Numbered from the stretch's first letter, positions 9,986 to 21,808 are shown. The stretch is DNA of 64,000 nucleotides from Spinellus fusiger (GCA_025094145.1 JALLLS010000033.1:62001-126000), one strand, 5' to 3'. Numbers and translations: made by a program. The notes: a model not told the origin generated them from the sequence alone.

Positions 9986-12900
9986 CTAGTAATAATCATT
10001 ACTGCTGAAGAGTTGTTTAGGGTAAGGTAAAGAGGAACCGTCTGCTAAAGGACCTACTTCTTCAGTGCTAAGTTTTTCTTCCTTCTTCGGGACATGGGAT
10101 ACTTCCTTCATAGGATGACTAGGATCAATAGAAGAAAAGCTGTTGCTTGTCTTTACTCTGTCGGGTTGCATGGTGTTTCCTTCAAAAGAACCTTCAATGG
10201 TAGATATCGGACTTACAGTCATTGTAGATGTGTTGGTGAATGGGGTGGTGAATGGGGTGGTGAATGGGGTGGGTTCGAAGGAAACAGTCTCTAGTGGACC
10301 ATAGTTCTTCTTTTGAGAGGCTCCATCAGATGCAGCCACAGTAGTAGTACTTTGTTCTTCATTTCCATCTGCACCTATCATAACATCTTCTCTTTGTAGA
10401 CCAGCGAGTCCCATCTTTTTCCCTCTTGGTCTTCCTCTTGGTCTTCCACGAGGCACTGTGGCTGCCTTTCCTTCCCGGGGACTTCTTCCTTCTCTTGATC
10501 CCTTCCCTCCTCTTGTACCTGCACCGCGAATGCGTACCATGCCACCGCGTGAGCCTGGACCATGAGAAGGTAGAACCCCACCTGTCAAATGGGCTACACG
10601 AGTACGGATCATCCCGCCCCGTGAGCCTGGACCCCCTTTTGAGCCTGGACCACGGGCAGGTGTAGTAGCAGAAGAATGCCGTGTGCTATTGGATGTACGG
10701 ACGATGCCTCCTCTTGATCCTGGACCACTGACAGGCCATCGAGCCCCTCTTGCCGAGATAGGTCTTTCCAATGCATTGTGGCCTCTTGATCCACCACGGG
10801 GACGTACAATGCCTCCTCTTGATCCAGGTCCTCTTACAGGCAATCCATTGGGCTTAAGTGGAATATCAGAGGACAGAAGAGAGGAAGGAATAGGAGTGAG
10901 GATTGCTGAGGAAGGCGACAGTGGAGAGTGATAAGGAGGTGGGAGATGAGGTAGAGAAGGTGGTATGGATGCCGATATAGGTGCGGGTGCGGGTGTGGGT
11001 GTGGGTGTGGGTGTGGGTGTAGGTGTAGGTGTAGGTGTAGGTGTAGGTGTAGATGTAGATGTAGGTGTAGGTGTAGGTGTAGGTGTAGATGTAGATGTAG
11101 ATGTAGGTGTAGGTGTAGGTGTAGATGTAGGTGTAGATGTAGATGTAGATGTGGATGTGGATGGTATTGCTGATGTTGTGGGGAGTGTGGAGAATGTTGA
11201 CTGTGTTTTAGGTACATTGGATTTAGGTACATTGGATTTAGGTACATTGGATTTAGGTACAGGTGGTATGGGTATTAATAAATTATCTCGTTCTCTTCTC
11301 GTCTTGGATCCTCTTGGACGGCCTCTTGGACGGCCTCGTTTTCCTTTTCTATCTACTTCTCGTACTCGCTCGTCTTCATATTCAAAGGCTGTTTTAGCTC
11401 GTCTCTTTTGACGACTGTCGGGTGCATACGCCTCCCATTCCTGAATCAATCCTTTTCGTATGTCTGGCTGTGAGATCCATGCCACAATCTCATCGGCTGT
11501 TTTACGGTCTTTTGGATCCGTCTTTAAACATAACAGCAACAACTGTCGGCTGAGCTGACCCGCCACTTCACGCTCCAAAGCACGCTCAATTCTGTAATTT
11601 TCTTTGACTGTTTCGCGTAGACCCTTCAGATCCGTGTCGAGAATACCATGCCATGGTTCGGTCTCTGCAAATATCTTCCATACTACTGTACCAATAGAAT
11701 AGATGTCCTCTGCTGTTGGATGGATAAGCCAACTCATCACACTCGTATCTGTACGTGTCTTTGGTAGGGTTTGGATAGAACGGTTATGTCGATACCCATG
11801 ATCAGGTTTAGCCATCACCCAAGGCAATTGCTTGCACCATACTTCTAAACTCTCCATGGTCTCTGGTTGCACTTGTCCATCATACTCTCCATCTAGTTTT
11901 GGCCGTTCAATCCACCAATGCAACACATCCTCTTTTTTGTCAAGACAGCTTTCCCAAAGTCAATCATGTATATATTGGCACCTATACTACCATCTTGAAG
12001 TACCTTGTCTGTATTTTCACTGACCATGAAATTGACTTCAGATATATCACGATGAGCAATACCAAGACGATGAATAGTAGACATACACACAAATATTTGT
12101 TCAATCAAGTCCATCTTTTGACAAGCCGTAAGTCGATGGTGAGAATGAAGATGTGTGTATTGTTTTAGGGTTTTGTCATAGCGTTCCATAGAAAGACCAA
12201 TGATTTCTCCCTGTTCTTCTTGAAGTACTTCTATAATCTGTCCCATATGGTTCTCTCCGTGTAATTTTAAAAGACTAACAAGCTCAGTGATACGTTGAGT
12301 CAAAGTCATACGTCGAAATGTTTGAACTACTAAGCTGTTATTTCCTTTGACATAATACACATGTTTAAAATAGCCTTCTGCGTTGGGTGTAGAAGAAGTG
12401 GTACTGGCATACTTTTCAATAGATCCAATCTCTACTCCTTTCTCTTGGCATACTATAGCAATGTTCATCAGCCTACCTTTATTATGTGGATGTGACTTAC
12501 ATTTCTTTAGTTTTATCCAAAGGTGTCTCAAATGAATATTATAATCCGTCAAAGAAGAATCACTTTCTGCTATAAGCTCCATAGATCGTACTGTTTCGAA
12601 TTGAATGGGTACTTTGCTTAAATTCAACATATTATCGTACATGTCGAGTTCTTCTTCTTCATCGTCTTCTACTTCCTGACTATTGTTCTGCAAGTGTTTT
12701 ATCTCTTCATTGTTCTGCAATGGCTCTTCCATTAAGAAATCTTTTGTATCCACCATATCGTCTTCACTATCACTGCTGGGATGTATGTAGGATGTTTTAC
12801 GGTGTTTGGCTATACCCTGTGACTTTCTCTCTGCCGTTTTACGTTGACCATACTCCTGTGCCATGGTGGAAGGAGGTGCTCTTCTGTAGGCCCTTGTTTT

Positions 12901-14657
12901 GAACAGAGGAGAAGGAGCTTCTACAGCAACCCCGATATCACTTCTTGCTACTGCCATCTCTTTTAATGATGAAGATTCTGCCTCTGTTGCCAAAGACAAT
13001 GACAAGAGAGATTCAGCAGCCTCTAAAGATCCCTTGGCTACTGTTTCCAATCTCTCTGAAGACACCAATGGATCAGATGATTCTCGTGAATTTGATTGTG
13101 AATGTGATTGTGAATGTGATTGTGAATGTGATCGTGAATGTGATTGTGAATGTGATTGTGAATGTGATCGTGAATTTGATCGTGAATTTGATCGTGAGTT
13201 TGACTGTGAGTGTGAGTGTGAGTGTGAATGTGAATGTGAATGTGAATGTGAATGTGAATGTGAATGTGAATGTGAGTTTAGATGTGCATGTAGATGTGAA
13301 TGTGAATACGACAAATGAGGCGAATACATGAGTTCCATGGATCCTATGGACTCTAATGACTCTGTTTCTAATGGGTCCTGGTGCTCTCCTTGCTTTGGAT
13401 CCATAATAGCCTTCATAAACAGGCCTACAATATTAGCATCGCCTGCCTTTTTCACATCTGTCGGCCGAAATGACAGACGGTACGTGGTAAAAGCACGTCT
13501 AAAGAAGCATTTCTCCATGTCAACTGTGATGAGAGTGCTGACACCAGTGACCACACGCACAATGCGTACTTTGGACCATGCCTTTGGGAAGTATTCGTAT
13601 CGCATGGCAGGATCTACGGTGGTCTCATCAAAACTGTGGCATTCTCCCAAGGGCCGAACAAGAACAACATCACAGAGCAGGCGACAGTGGTTGGGGTTGT
13701 CTGTGCACTTTGCAATCATTACATTGGTCATCACTGCCAACATCCCATGTGGATGATGGCGTGCTTCTGTTAATAGTGTACGGTTCTTTGTGATGTAGAG
13801 GCGGGGGAAAGGGTACGAAGGAACAGAGCCGCCTGACTTGAGAACATTGACATAGTGGAAGAATCGATAGTTGAGTGTGTTGTAAAGAGGTCTAACATGT
13901 GTAAATCCCCGTGTTGCTTTGGAGCCCTTTTCGACAGCATTAACAGCTTGAATAAAATAAAGATAGCTTTATAGACAGAAAGAAATAAAAAGACCATTGA
14001 ATACAAGAGAAGAGACAGTCAAGTATCGTTTATTATTATTATTATTATTATTATTGTTGTTGTTATGTATTCACTTACCTTTCTTGATGGCAGGCTGCTT
14101 CTATAGGCTGTGGTGTTTCCTGCTCTTCTTCTGGTACTGGTATTATTGAAGGATCTGTACAAGACGTTGAAAATGCAATGTATCTAATCCATGTCGGTAG
14201 GTATATATATTTACATATATATATTAATGTGTTTTTTCTCTATGACTTACGACTCTCCTCCATGAATGTGTGACTTGACTTGTTCAAACCGATGTCGTAA
14301 TTCTTCTGCCTGGTGGTAGATTGTGTCAAATGAGCGATGAAAGTGTTTTGCATTTTCCCATATCAGTGTGAGGTCCTTCTCAAAGGCCTCAAAAGTCTGG
14401 TAAATACCGCGGTAGAGGTTGTTCTCGAGGGTTAGCAAGTCCATGGGCTGTTTTATTTCTTGGTGATAATAAGTAGCACTTCTGGGCACAGGCTGTACAA
14501 AAGGAAAACATTCGCTGCAGGATACTAGTTCGTCCAATACAAACGTACAAGTTCGTAGTACTGCACGAGGCGTCTGGTGTTGTGTGTCGTCTGTTTTCCA
14601 TTCAAAAGCGGGAAGGCTATCTGACACTTGTTCTACAGGTTGCTCCAAAAGTGCCAT
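9986..14657 (-). CDS. Bromodomain plus protein-kinase-like plus AT-hook protein, split by a -1 frameshift
   Basis: Exons (minus) are 14657-14251, 14183-14079 and 13966-9986. Exon 1 encodes a bromodomain (about residues 48-130: YHQEIKQPMDLLTLENNLY, then LIWENAKHFH). The usual acetyl-lysine-contacting Asn seems to be His. Exon 3 opens with a conserved-looking region I do not recognise (YLYFIQAVNAVEKGSK through RRAFTTYRLSF). A Ser-His/Ser-Gln low-complexity tract, an acidic linker and a kinase domain follow. The kinase has a GYFKHVYYV glycine-loop-like start, HRDISEVNF and IDFGKAV; the beta-3 Lys position reads Gln (LVVQTF). The C-lobe (AEDIYSIGTVVWKIF) lies in the -1 frame. Next come GRPRGRPRG AT-hooks, a Thr/Pro repeat and GPGSRGG repeats. 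Without the shift translation stops at 11893 (861 residues); with a -1 shift it reaches about 1497. A second ATG at 14735 is possible. Confidence 0.75.
11932..11938 (-). other. A_AAA_AAG slippery heptamer at the kinase frame change
   Basis: On the minus strand the zero-frame codons are ACA AAA AAG. Slipping back one base after AAG leads directly into the frame encoding EDVLHWWIERP and the kinase C-lobe. The site falls right after the DFG motif. It could be programmed -1 frameshifting, a one-base indel in the A6 run, or a sequencing error. The match to the heptamer is directly visible; its function is not shown. Confidence 0.5.
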
Positions 14658-14831
14658 GGAAATGAAGGAGGGTAGGAGAGAGAGAGAAAGAGACAGGCTG
14701 ATGTTTTTATTTAGGGTGAATGGGCAGTCTTTCATTATGCAGTCACAAGACGTCTTTTTTGCTCCTGAACGCTGTTAAGGCAATCAGCACCACACCCCAC
14801 AGGAGAAGAGGAACAATTGCAGTGACTATGG

Positions 14832-14840
14832 CTTTTTATA
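14832..14840 (-). promoter_or_regulatory. TATA-box-like element, bromodomain-kinase gene
   Basis: The minus strand reads TATAAAAAG about 175 bp upstream of the ATG at 14657. Confidence 0.35.
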
Positions 14841-14943
14841 GCACTAGGAAGAGTCTACAGAAAATAAGAGTCTAAAGATGACTACGATTCTCTTTCTCTC
14901 CTATGGACTTTTTTCTTTTCTTTTTTTATTATTCAGCATCGTA

Positions 14944-15110
14944 ACTTCTATACGATGGGGTAATTTCTATACGATGAAGTGCTTTCTATACGATGGGGTA
15001 ATTTCTATGCAATAGAGTGCTTTCTATGCAGTAGAGTGCTTTCTATGCAATAGAGTGCTTTCTATGCAGTAGAGTGCTTTCTATGCAATAGAGTGCTTTC
15101 TATATGATAA
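14944..15110. repeat. 19-bp tandem repeat array
   Basis: About nine units of the form TTTCTATGCARTAGAGTGC. The first copies carry a variant (TTTCTATACGATGGGGTAA), and later copies alternate CAA and CAG at the purine. The alternation suggests growth of the array as two-unit blocks. Confidence 0.9.
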
Positions 15111-15435
15111 GAACACCGTCTTATCTCTCTGTAGGATAAGCTATTCTAGTAACAGATTTTGGTGTGACTATCAACATGGGTGTATTTTGACAGATTAGGT
15201 GATGAATAAGAAAAAAAAATAAAGGCATATTTTCTGTGTCTTTTTAATGACTGAATTGTTGTTTTTATATGCCTATGAAGTACTTCATTCTCTGTCTTTT
15301 TTATCTCTCTTGGGCTGTGATATAGGCTTCTTAGGAGGCTTCTATGGATCATTAAGAATAGATGAGGCTCTACTGTTAGTGTTAGTGTTAGTGTTAGTAT
15401 TAGTATTATTGTGATGAGTGGAATTACTAGTGCAG

Positions 15436-15781
15436 TTATTATTACCTGTGTTATTGTTATTGTTATTGTTATTGTTATTGTTAGTATTAGTATTAGTATT
15501 TAGTATTTAGTATTTAGTATTAGTATTAGTATTAGTATTTAGTATTTAGTATTTAGTATTTAGTATTTAGTATTAGTATTTAGTATTTAGTATTAGTATT
15601 AGTATTAGTATTAGTATTTAGTATTAGTATTAGTATTTAGTATTAGTATTAGTATTTAGTATTAGTATTAGTATTTAGTATTAGTATTAGTATTTAGTAT
15701 TAGTATTAGTATTTAGTATTAGTATTAGTATTAGTATTAGTATTAGTATTTAGTATTTGTATTTGTATTAGTATTTAGTAT
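15436..15781. repeat. TTAGTA / TTTAGTA microsatellite array
   Basis: Around 340 bp of interleaved 6-bp TTAGTA and 7-bp TTTAGTA units, preceded by TTATTG units. It is a strictly A/T/G array on this strand, in a promoter-side spacer. Confidence 0.92.
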
Positions 15782-16087
15782 CATCATTACTACCTCACTA
15801 CCAACACCCCACTACCAACACCTTGCTGCTGTGGTTCATGTATCAAAGTGGAGTTCACAACTGGAATTTGATCATCCGATATAAGAGGCCTTTATTTTTT
15901 ATTCCTTTTTCTGTAGATGTTGTGTGTAGAAAAAGTCCTAGCGCCCAACGCCCTACAAAAATAACAATAATAACAAAACAAAAAAAGGTGGTATGTGAGT
16001 ACAAGTAGGCATTTTTCTTTTTTTCTTTTTTTTCTTCTCTCTCTTTCTCTCTCTCTTTATTCTCCATCTTTTCCCCCATTTTCCTCA

Positions 16088-16990
16088 ATGGTGAGCCTTC
16101 CAACTCTTCGTAGAAATGGTGCTCTTCCCTCTGTAGTGTATCCCTTCAAAGGCATTTTCCATTTTATTCATCATCCGCGCCGTATTGCTGGGCCTATCCT
16201 GTTGTCAGCCCTCAAAGCCAGTGTACTCAGTTTTATTGTTATTATTCCCTTGTTCAAGTATGGCTATGGAATCCAAGCCCGTCTTATTTCCCAGTTGTAC
16301 ATGGCAATAGTGCCCGGTCAGCACCACGAATGGCTTGTGCATACAGGTGCTAGTATGGCCAGTATCTTCTTTTGTATCTTTGAATCCTTTGCTGCTACAA
16401 TTCAAATCCACACCTATGTGGTGGGGTCGTTTCCTGATCGTTTCTTTGACACTGTGCTCCAGGAGCGTCAGATTCTTCCTCCTCTTTCCTCAGAAGCAGT
16501 GCAAGAACCTGTCTACACCAGTCTGGATGCTCAGAAGCCACACAAACATTATGCTCTATCTCCTGTAGGTCTTATGATGAATTGTGCCAAACAAGAGCAG
16601 AGCTATGGTGAAATGTTTGTCCGTCCTATTTTGTACATTGCCACATTGCCACTCAACCTTATTCCTGTGGCAGGCCCTTTTCTGTTCATGACATTCCAAG
16701 CCATGTTCCGAGGGGGTGAGGCTCATAAGCACTATTTTGATCTTTATCACTGGAACGATGATAAGCGACAGAAACATATTGAAGACTCAACTTGGTCTTA
16801 TCAGTTGTTTGGCATGGTGGCTACTACTTTGGAGATGATTCCCTTTGCTGGGTTCATCTTTAACTTTACCAGTCAGATTGGGTAAGTCATAAAGCATCAT
16901 CTTGCTGTCTAGGTTAACTTATACATTTACATGCCTGTTTCTAGAGCTGCCATGTGGATTGCTGATGTAGAAAATAGCAAGAAAAACTAA
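16088..16990 (+). CDS. EI24-domain multi-pass membrane protein (outer spore wall RRT8/LDS-like)
   Basis: Exons 16088-16881 and 16945-16990 give 279 residues. Hydrophobic segments are seen at ILLSALKASVLSFIVIIPLF, in a second helix at GASMASIFFCIFES, at ILYIATLPLNLIPVAGPFLF and at LFGMVATTLEMIPFAGFIF. The phrase LPLNLIPVAG followed by GGEAHKHYF fits the fungal EI24 branch (RRT8/LDS1/LDS2 in yeast), membrane proteins of lipid droplets and the spore wall. The C-terminus after the only intron is short and basic (ENSKKN). The start follows a long pyrimidine tract and gives a basic N-terminus. Molecular function is unknown in the family; a lipid-droplet location is inference. Confidence 0.8.
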
Positions 16991-17420
16991 TTCTCCTATG
17001 TAAAAGTAAATAAATAAAAGTAAATAAAAGTAAATAAATAAAAGTAAATAAAAAAGTAACTATCATAGTAATCGTCATTCCACTTTAATAATCTACTTAT
17101 TTCCATGCCAGTATGGATTTGTACTCGTATTTTTTGAAGTCATTTATATTGAGAAAATAAAAATACTTTATAAGAATTAGTTTATTATTTACAAGATATA
17201 TATATATATTGATATATATATATAAACATATGAACAAAAGATCATAGCATAAGAGAAAGAAGAAAAGAAAAAGAGGGCTATTCTTCTTCACTGTAACTCA
17301 CAAGTATGTAATTGACTGTTATCCAGCATAGTCAAGACATGGAAAGAGTAAATATCCACACCCTACAAATGGCTCTTACCTATACTATCATCAAAACTAA
17401 TACACACTATAAAGACACTA
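16991..17420. other. Convergent 3' spacer
   Basis: Between convergent genes. Contains TAAATAAAAG repeats at 17005-17055 and TATATA runs, consistent with polyadenylation regions on both strands. Confidence 0.6.
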
Positions 17421-19387
17421 TCAGAATAAGATGGATTCTCCTTTGAATCCTGGCATCTGTACAAGGCCTTGTCGTTGGGCATCTTCAATGATCGCAGCAA
17501 TAAGATGTCTCAAGGTAGGTGTATCACCATGAAGACGTCTTCTTAATGCCTGTGAGAGTGAATAGAGAGACGACCGACGCCATTCAGTCACTGGCATATA
17601 CTCTTTACCATCTTGGCCCTGTCTTAGTTCATTATTCTCCAGGAAATCATCATCCCATGTATGGACAGGGAATTCTCTAGGATTATCCAGATAATAGTAG
17701 TAAACCCTACGACGCCCTGTAGTTATTCTAGTTGTCCTACTGTCTTGTGTAATGACAGTAACAGAAGGATGTGTTATCACTGTGAAGTTTGCTATAGACA
17801 ATGGATAAGCAACTCCATCATGCATACACAACAACAACAACAAAACAGAAACAGAAACAGAAAGTGGATAGGCAAGTGGACTCACCAAAAGGCGGAATGG
17901 ATTCAAATTTAGTACATGTATAGATTCTCCTAGAAGCATAGATATGTTGTAGTGTACCAAAGACTGCTCTACTGTGTTCATCGTTTTCTACTAGTATCTC
18001 TTCATCGACTATCTTTGATTTGTTATGCTCTACCACCACCACATGTTGGTTAAGGTCATTGCGATCCACTGTATAGTGATTGGGATTGTTGATGCCATCT
18101 ATCTCGCCAGGTTCATAGATCTGCATATTCATTGCACCAACAAGTGTGGGCTGATATCTACGTAAATGGTATTCAATGCCATCATTACCGTCATAGATAT
18201 AAGGGTGTGGCCCATGAACATATTGAAAGAATTTAGGTCCTCTCATAGGTATACGGCCGGATTGAAAAGCAACATTCTTCAGACCCTCCATAACATCTTC
18301 TTTGACCTGTAGTTTGGCCATTCCAATGCCTTTAAGCATGGAAGTGAGTGGCGTGCATCTATGCTCATGAGTTGAGGACAGTGAAGTGTCCATAGCCAGA
18401 TGATCCTGTTGCTTAACCACATACATCTCTGTAGGATGATTTCTTTTAGGAACTTGCATTTTTCACCCATTGTCTTGATGACTGTGCGTAGTGAGAGTGG
18501 CACAAGAGTATATTTCAAGTGGTTGCTGTAATGTTGCACGTTGGAGATGTACTCTCCTGTCTCTTGTATAAGACAGTCTATTGTAAGTTCAGTATTGGTA
18601 AGATTGAGGGTGGTGAGACGAGAGCAACTGTTGGCTATTTGAAGAAGTGAAGAGGTGGACACGTTTATGTGGGAAGCACCTTTATAGAACACCATACAGT
18701 TTCTTCCATCTGGTATTAACTCATGAAGCTCCATGTGTATGTACTCAGTGCAATGATTCAATAACATGTCATCTACACAGAGAATAAACAAGGACATGCA
18801 AGTGAGGTTACTTATCCTATATCCACTGCTTTCCTCAGTAGAAAAGAGTCCATCTATGTATATCTATGTATATCTATCTACATCCTTCTCTTTCTCTGTT
18901 TCTTTTTTCTATATTGGCAAAATTAGAAACACATACCAATGTGTGCTCCTGAAGATAAGTCCAATGTAGTGATATAGCTACAGTAATCAAATGCATTTCC
19001 CTTCCGAGTCATATGAATAAGAAAATTAGCCCATCGAAAGGTATCCTTAAAGAGAGGGGAGTGATAGAGAGCAGGAACAACACACATTGACCACTGTTTG
19101 CACACAATTAATATTTGCTGGAGTGTTCTCTGCTGTCCAGTAAGGTACATGAAAATCTCAGTGAGGATTTCCAAGGGCAATCTAGGCATCCGTGAGACTG
19201 TCCCTGGTGTTGAATAATCATAGGAACGAGGACCTGTTATCCCACAGTGATCCGGGAGATAGTCTTGCTTTGCTTCTAGTGTATCTCTGTGCAGATCCAA
19301 GTAGGAAGGTTGTTGCTGCTGTCCACCGTCTTCCACTGACTCCTCTTGTTCTAAAGACCTTTCTGTCCCTGTCTCTGGTTCCAACAT
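17421..19387 (-). CDS. F-box / leucine-rich-repeat protein
   Basis: Proposed exons (minus) are 19387-18937, 18772-18307, 18241-17886 and 17791-17421, 547 residues. The F-box is near residues 67-112 (LPLEILTEIFMYLTG, then VCKQWSMCVVPALYHSPLF). It is followed by LRR-like stretches (LTTLNLTNTELT; FLKEIILQRC; LHCPQLMSIDARHS). F-box proteins recruit substrates to SCF ubiquitin ligases through Skp1; the substrate is unknown. The second intron (18306-18242, 65 bp, donor GTCAAA) is inferred because the frame changes there and it joins WPNYR to GPKFFQYVHG cleanly. A one-base indel is the alternative. An upstream in-frame ATG at 19447 would add 20 residues. The C-terminal 120 residues contain no domain I recognise. 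Confidence 0.75.
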
Positions 19388-19744
19388 GGATGAATTGAGA
19401 GAAGAGAAGAAAGAATAAAGGGGGAGAAATGCTTTTTCTTTTCTCATTTTATTCTATTTTTTCATATTCCTAAAAGAGAAAAGGAGATTTTGTAGTTTAT
19501 AAAATATATGAGAACAAGAAAAAAAGAATCCTCAATGTATACACTTTCTCACTTAAGATTCAGAAAGTAAAAAAAAAAAGTATAAAAAAGCGAAATAGAC
19601 TTCAGTCTATAGTCTCCATGACGTCACATATGCACACAGGGAAAAGAGAATAAGGATGATTGACGTAAAGGTTTATGTCAAGAAAAAAAAAAAGCCATTG
19701 TTCTTTCACAACTTTCTATATTAATTTAAACCCAGATGACAGCT
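19388..19744. other. Spacer between two minus-strand genes
   Basis: Upstream region of the F-box gene and 3' region of the EHD gene. AT-rich with A-runs; no gene seen. Confidence 0.55.
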
Positions 19745-21808
19745 CTAAAACTTTCGATTGGGCAAAAGTGTGGCTGGAAGTTTCTCTGGCAGTTTGCCTC
19801 CGTTCTGCACGGCCTTTATCAGATGCATTGCAATGGAAAACTCATCCATGTCCATGTAACCATCGTTATCAAAGTCCGCTAATCCCCATATCTGAGCCAG
19901 AGTGTCTGTGGGCAGTCCGCTTTCCATCAGTACAGGCTTCACTGCTCCCCCTGCCACTTTCCCCTCCCGTGGAGACAGGCCTTGGAAAGTGGACAGACAA
20001 GAGGCCTTGTCCACAGCAGCAAAGTGCCAGTAAGAAGGTGGCAATTCCCCAGGCACAGTCTCCGTCTCAAAAGGATTGCGTTGCGATTGGTCCAACTGGG
20101 GGTTGCTCATTGGGAACGTATGCATCAATCGAGGAAGATCAGCTGCTAATGACTCGTCCACTCGCTCTATCAAATCCTCTTTTAATGCCTTGAACTTGTC
20201 CATGTCATAAAGAGAGAGATTCTGTCTGAACTTCTCAGGGTGAGGGAAATCTCCAGCAGGAAGATGGTAGCGCTGTTGAATCTTTAAGAACTCCTGCTCG
20301 AGGTTCTTTAAAAGTGCCTCTTGCTTCTTTTTCTTTCCAAACATGGATGGCATCTCTTTTTTAAGGTGGCTGATGATTAATGCATGAACCTATTTGTTGC
20401 AATATGGGTGGTGGCAAATAAGATGGCGATTGTTGTTGTTGTTGTTGTTGGTGTTGGTGTTGGTGGTGGTGTTGGTGGTGGTGATCGTCATTCGCAGAGG
20501 AAAAGGTATCAGCACAATAAGGTCATTTTGCCTGTAAGCACTTTGACTTGAACCTCCTCACACTTCTCCCCTTCTCTCCTTCTCTCCTTCTCTATTACCT
20601 TGGCTAAGCGTGCTCGCTTCACAATCTCATTGATCTTTCGAATGGCTGCATTTCGCTTGAGCTCCTTCAGATCATGCAACAGGTCTTCACACTCTGCATC
20701 GATCAAAGTACGACAGTCATCAAAGCAATTGGGTGGCTTCTCTGTCCAGAAAGAACTCAAGTACACTCGCATAACTTCAGGTGTCTGAACTACTTTACCA
20801 AGAGACCACATCATAGCCCCATATCTAATCCAGTCCATCCACCATGAGTAATGCTGTCTTGTTTCCCAAACAACTTACACTCGCATCAATTGCTGCTGGT
20901 TGACCATGTCACTCTTATTAAGAACAACACGTACCTTCTCCTCTTGTCCCTTTAAGCTGTGGATAGCTAACTTGAATTCATTCGAAATATCCAGTTTGTG
21001 GGAATCAAACATAAGAATAATAAGATCAGCACGCTGGGCAAACCATTCAATGACTTGTGTATAGTCATAGCCTCGTTCTATGCGCTGCTTATCGCCTGCA
21101 AGAATACCAGGGGTATCAATGATCGTCATATTCTCCAGTGCAGGTGCATTGCTTTGAGATACCTTGCCATGAGTTAGAGAGTCATGTGCCACCAAGCGTC
21201 TGCCTCCACACACACATACACACACACACACAAGAACAGGGAAAAAGAGAAGTACCTGAAAACGAGACAAAAACGCCTGTCCAAAGCGATTAAGACCACG
21301 GAAGGGCAAGTCTTGGTTCACAGTGGCTGCATTACCAGGCATCACTCGGTCTTCCTGTCCATGCATAACAGCAACAAAGCGATCGGTGGTGGGCTCTACA
21401 CCAATGTGCTCTCCTGGATAGGCCTTGTCCAGCAAATAACGAATAAAAGTTGTTTTTCCCTTGGTATGATAAGTACAGGTCATAAAAAAAGAATGGAAGT
21501 TACCGTGGAATACTGGCCAATAAGCAGAACAATGGGTTTGGCTTCAATATCAGAGTCTGTGAGGGGTGTGGAGTGGAATCCTATGGTATACATGTGTTAA
21601 CTCCAAGGACAGTGGATGAGGCTGTGGTTATGCAGTACTGGAAACATGAGGTCATGAGCCTACCTTCAAAGTTATAGGTAGTTTCCAGTGGCTTTATTTT
21701 TGAATTGTATATCTTCTTGATGCCCTCAATGACTTGAGTGTACTCATCATCGGGCTGTTTGCTCTGAAAAACTGCTTCTTTGTCTTTTCTTTTCATTTTC
21801 AACGACAT
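19745..21808 (-). CDS. EH-domain-containing dynamin-like ATPase (EHD/RME-1 family)
   Basis: Exons (minus) 21808-21664, 21580-21504, 21459-21256, 21162-20879, 20824-20599 and 20389-19745 give 526 residues, normal for EHD. The P-loop GQYSTGKTTF is split exactly between exons 2 and 3. Then come [38 protein letters not shown] (switch/DxxG), [21 protein letters not shown] (guanine-type specificity motif, though EHDs bind ATP), and [12 protein letters not shown]. An RNPFE tripeptide motif precedes the C-terminal EH domain, whose EF-hand loop reads [13 protein letters not shown]. EHDs oligomerise on endosomal membranes and drive tubulation and recycling; the EH domain binds NPF peptides. A CA/GT microsatellite lies in the third intron. 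All introns are GT-AG. A TATA-like box lies 158 bp upstream. Confidence 0.93.

Larger units (their letters stand above)
14841..16087. other. Divergent spacer filled with satellite DNA
   Basis: Separates the divergent bromodomain-kinase (minus) and EI24 (plus) genes. It holds a 19-bp tandem array and a long TTAGTA array (listed separately). The CT-rich tract at about 16010-16085 is the likely 5' UTR of the EI24 gene. No coding gene is seen. Confidence 0.7.

Noticed and set aside
10834..11411. Open frames on both strands with His-Leu, Gly-Val or Asp-Val repeats
   Set aside because: They are shadow frames of the Thr/Pro repeat in the bromodomain-kinase gene; only one minus frame continues into domain sequence.
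12899..13331. Plus-strand ORFs rich in Cys-Glu or Val-Asn repeats
   Set aside because: Shadow frames of the Ser-His/Ser-Gln tract of the same minus-strand gene.
18370..18440. A 66-bp intron with consensus GTATGT donor and CATAG acceptor in the F-box gene
   Set aside because: It is a multiple of three and would not repair the frame; removing it also deletes an LRR segment (LHCPQLMSIDA) that looks conserved. It remains a possible alternative splice.
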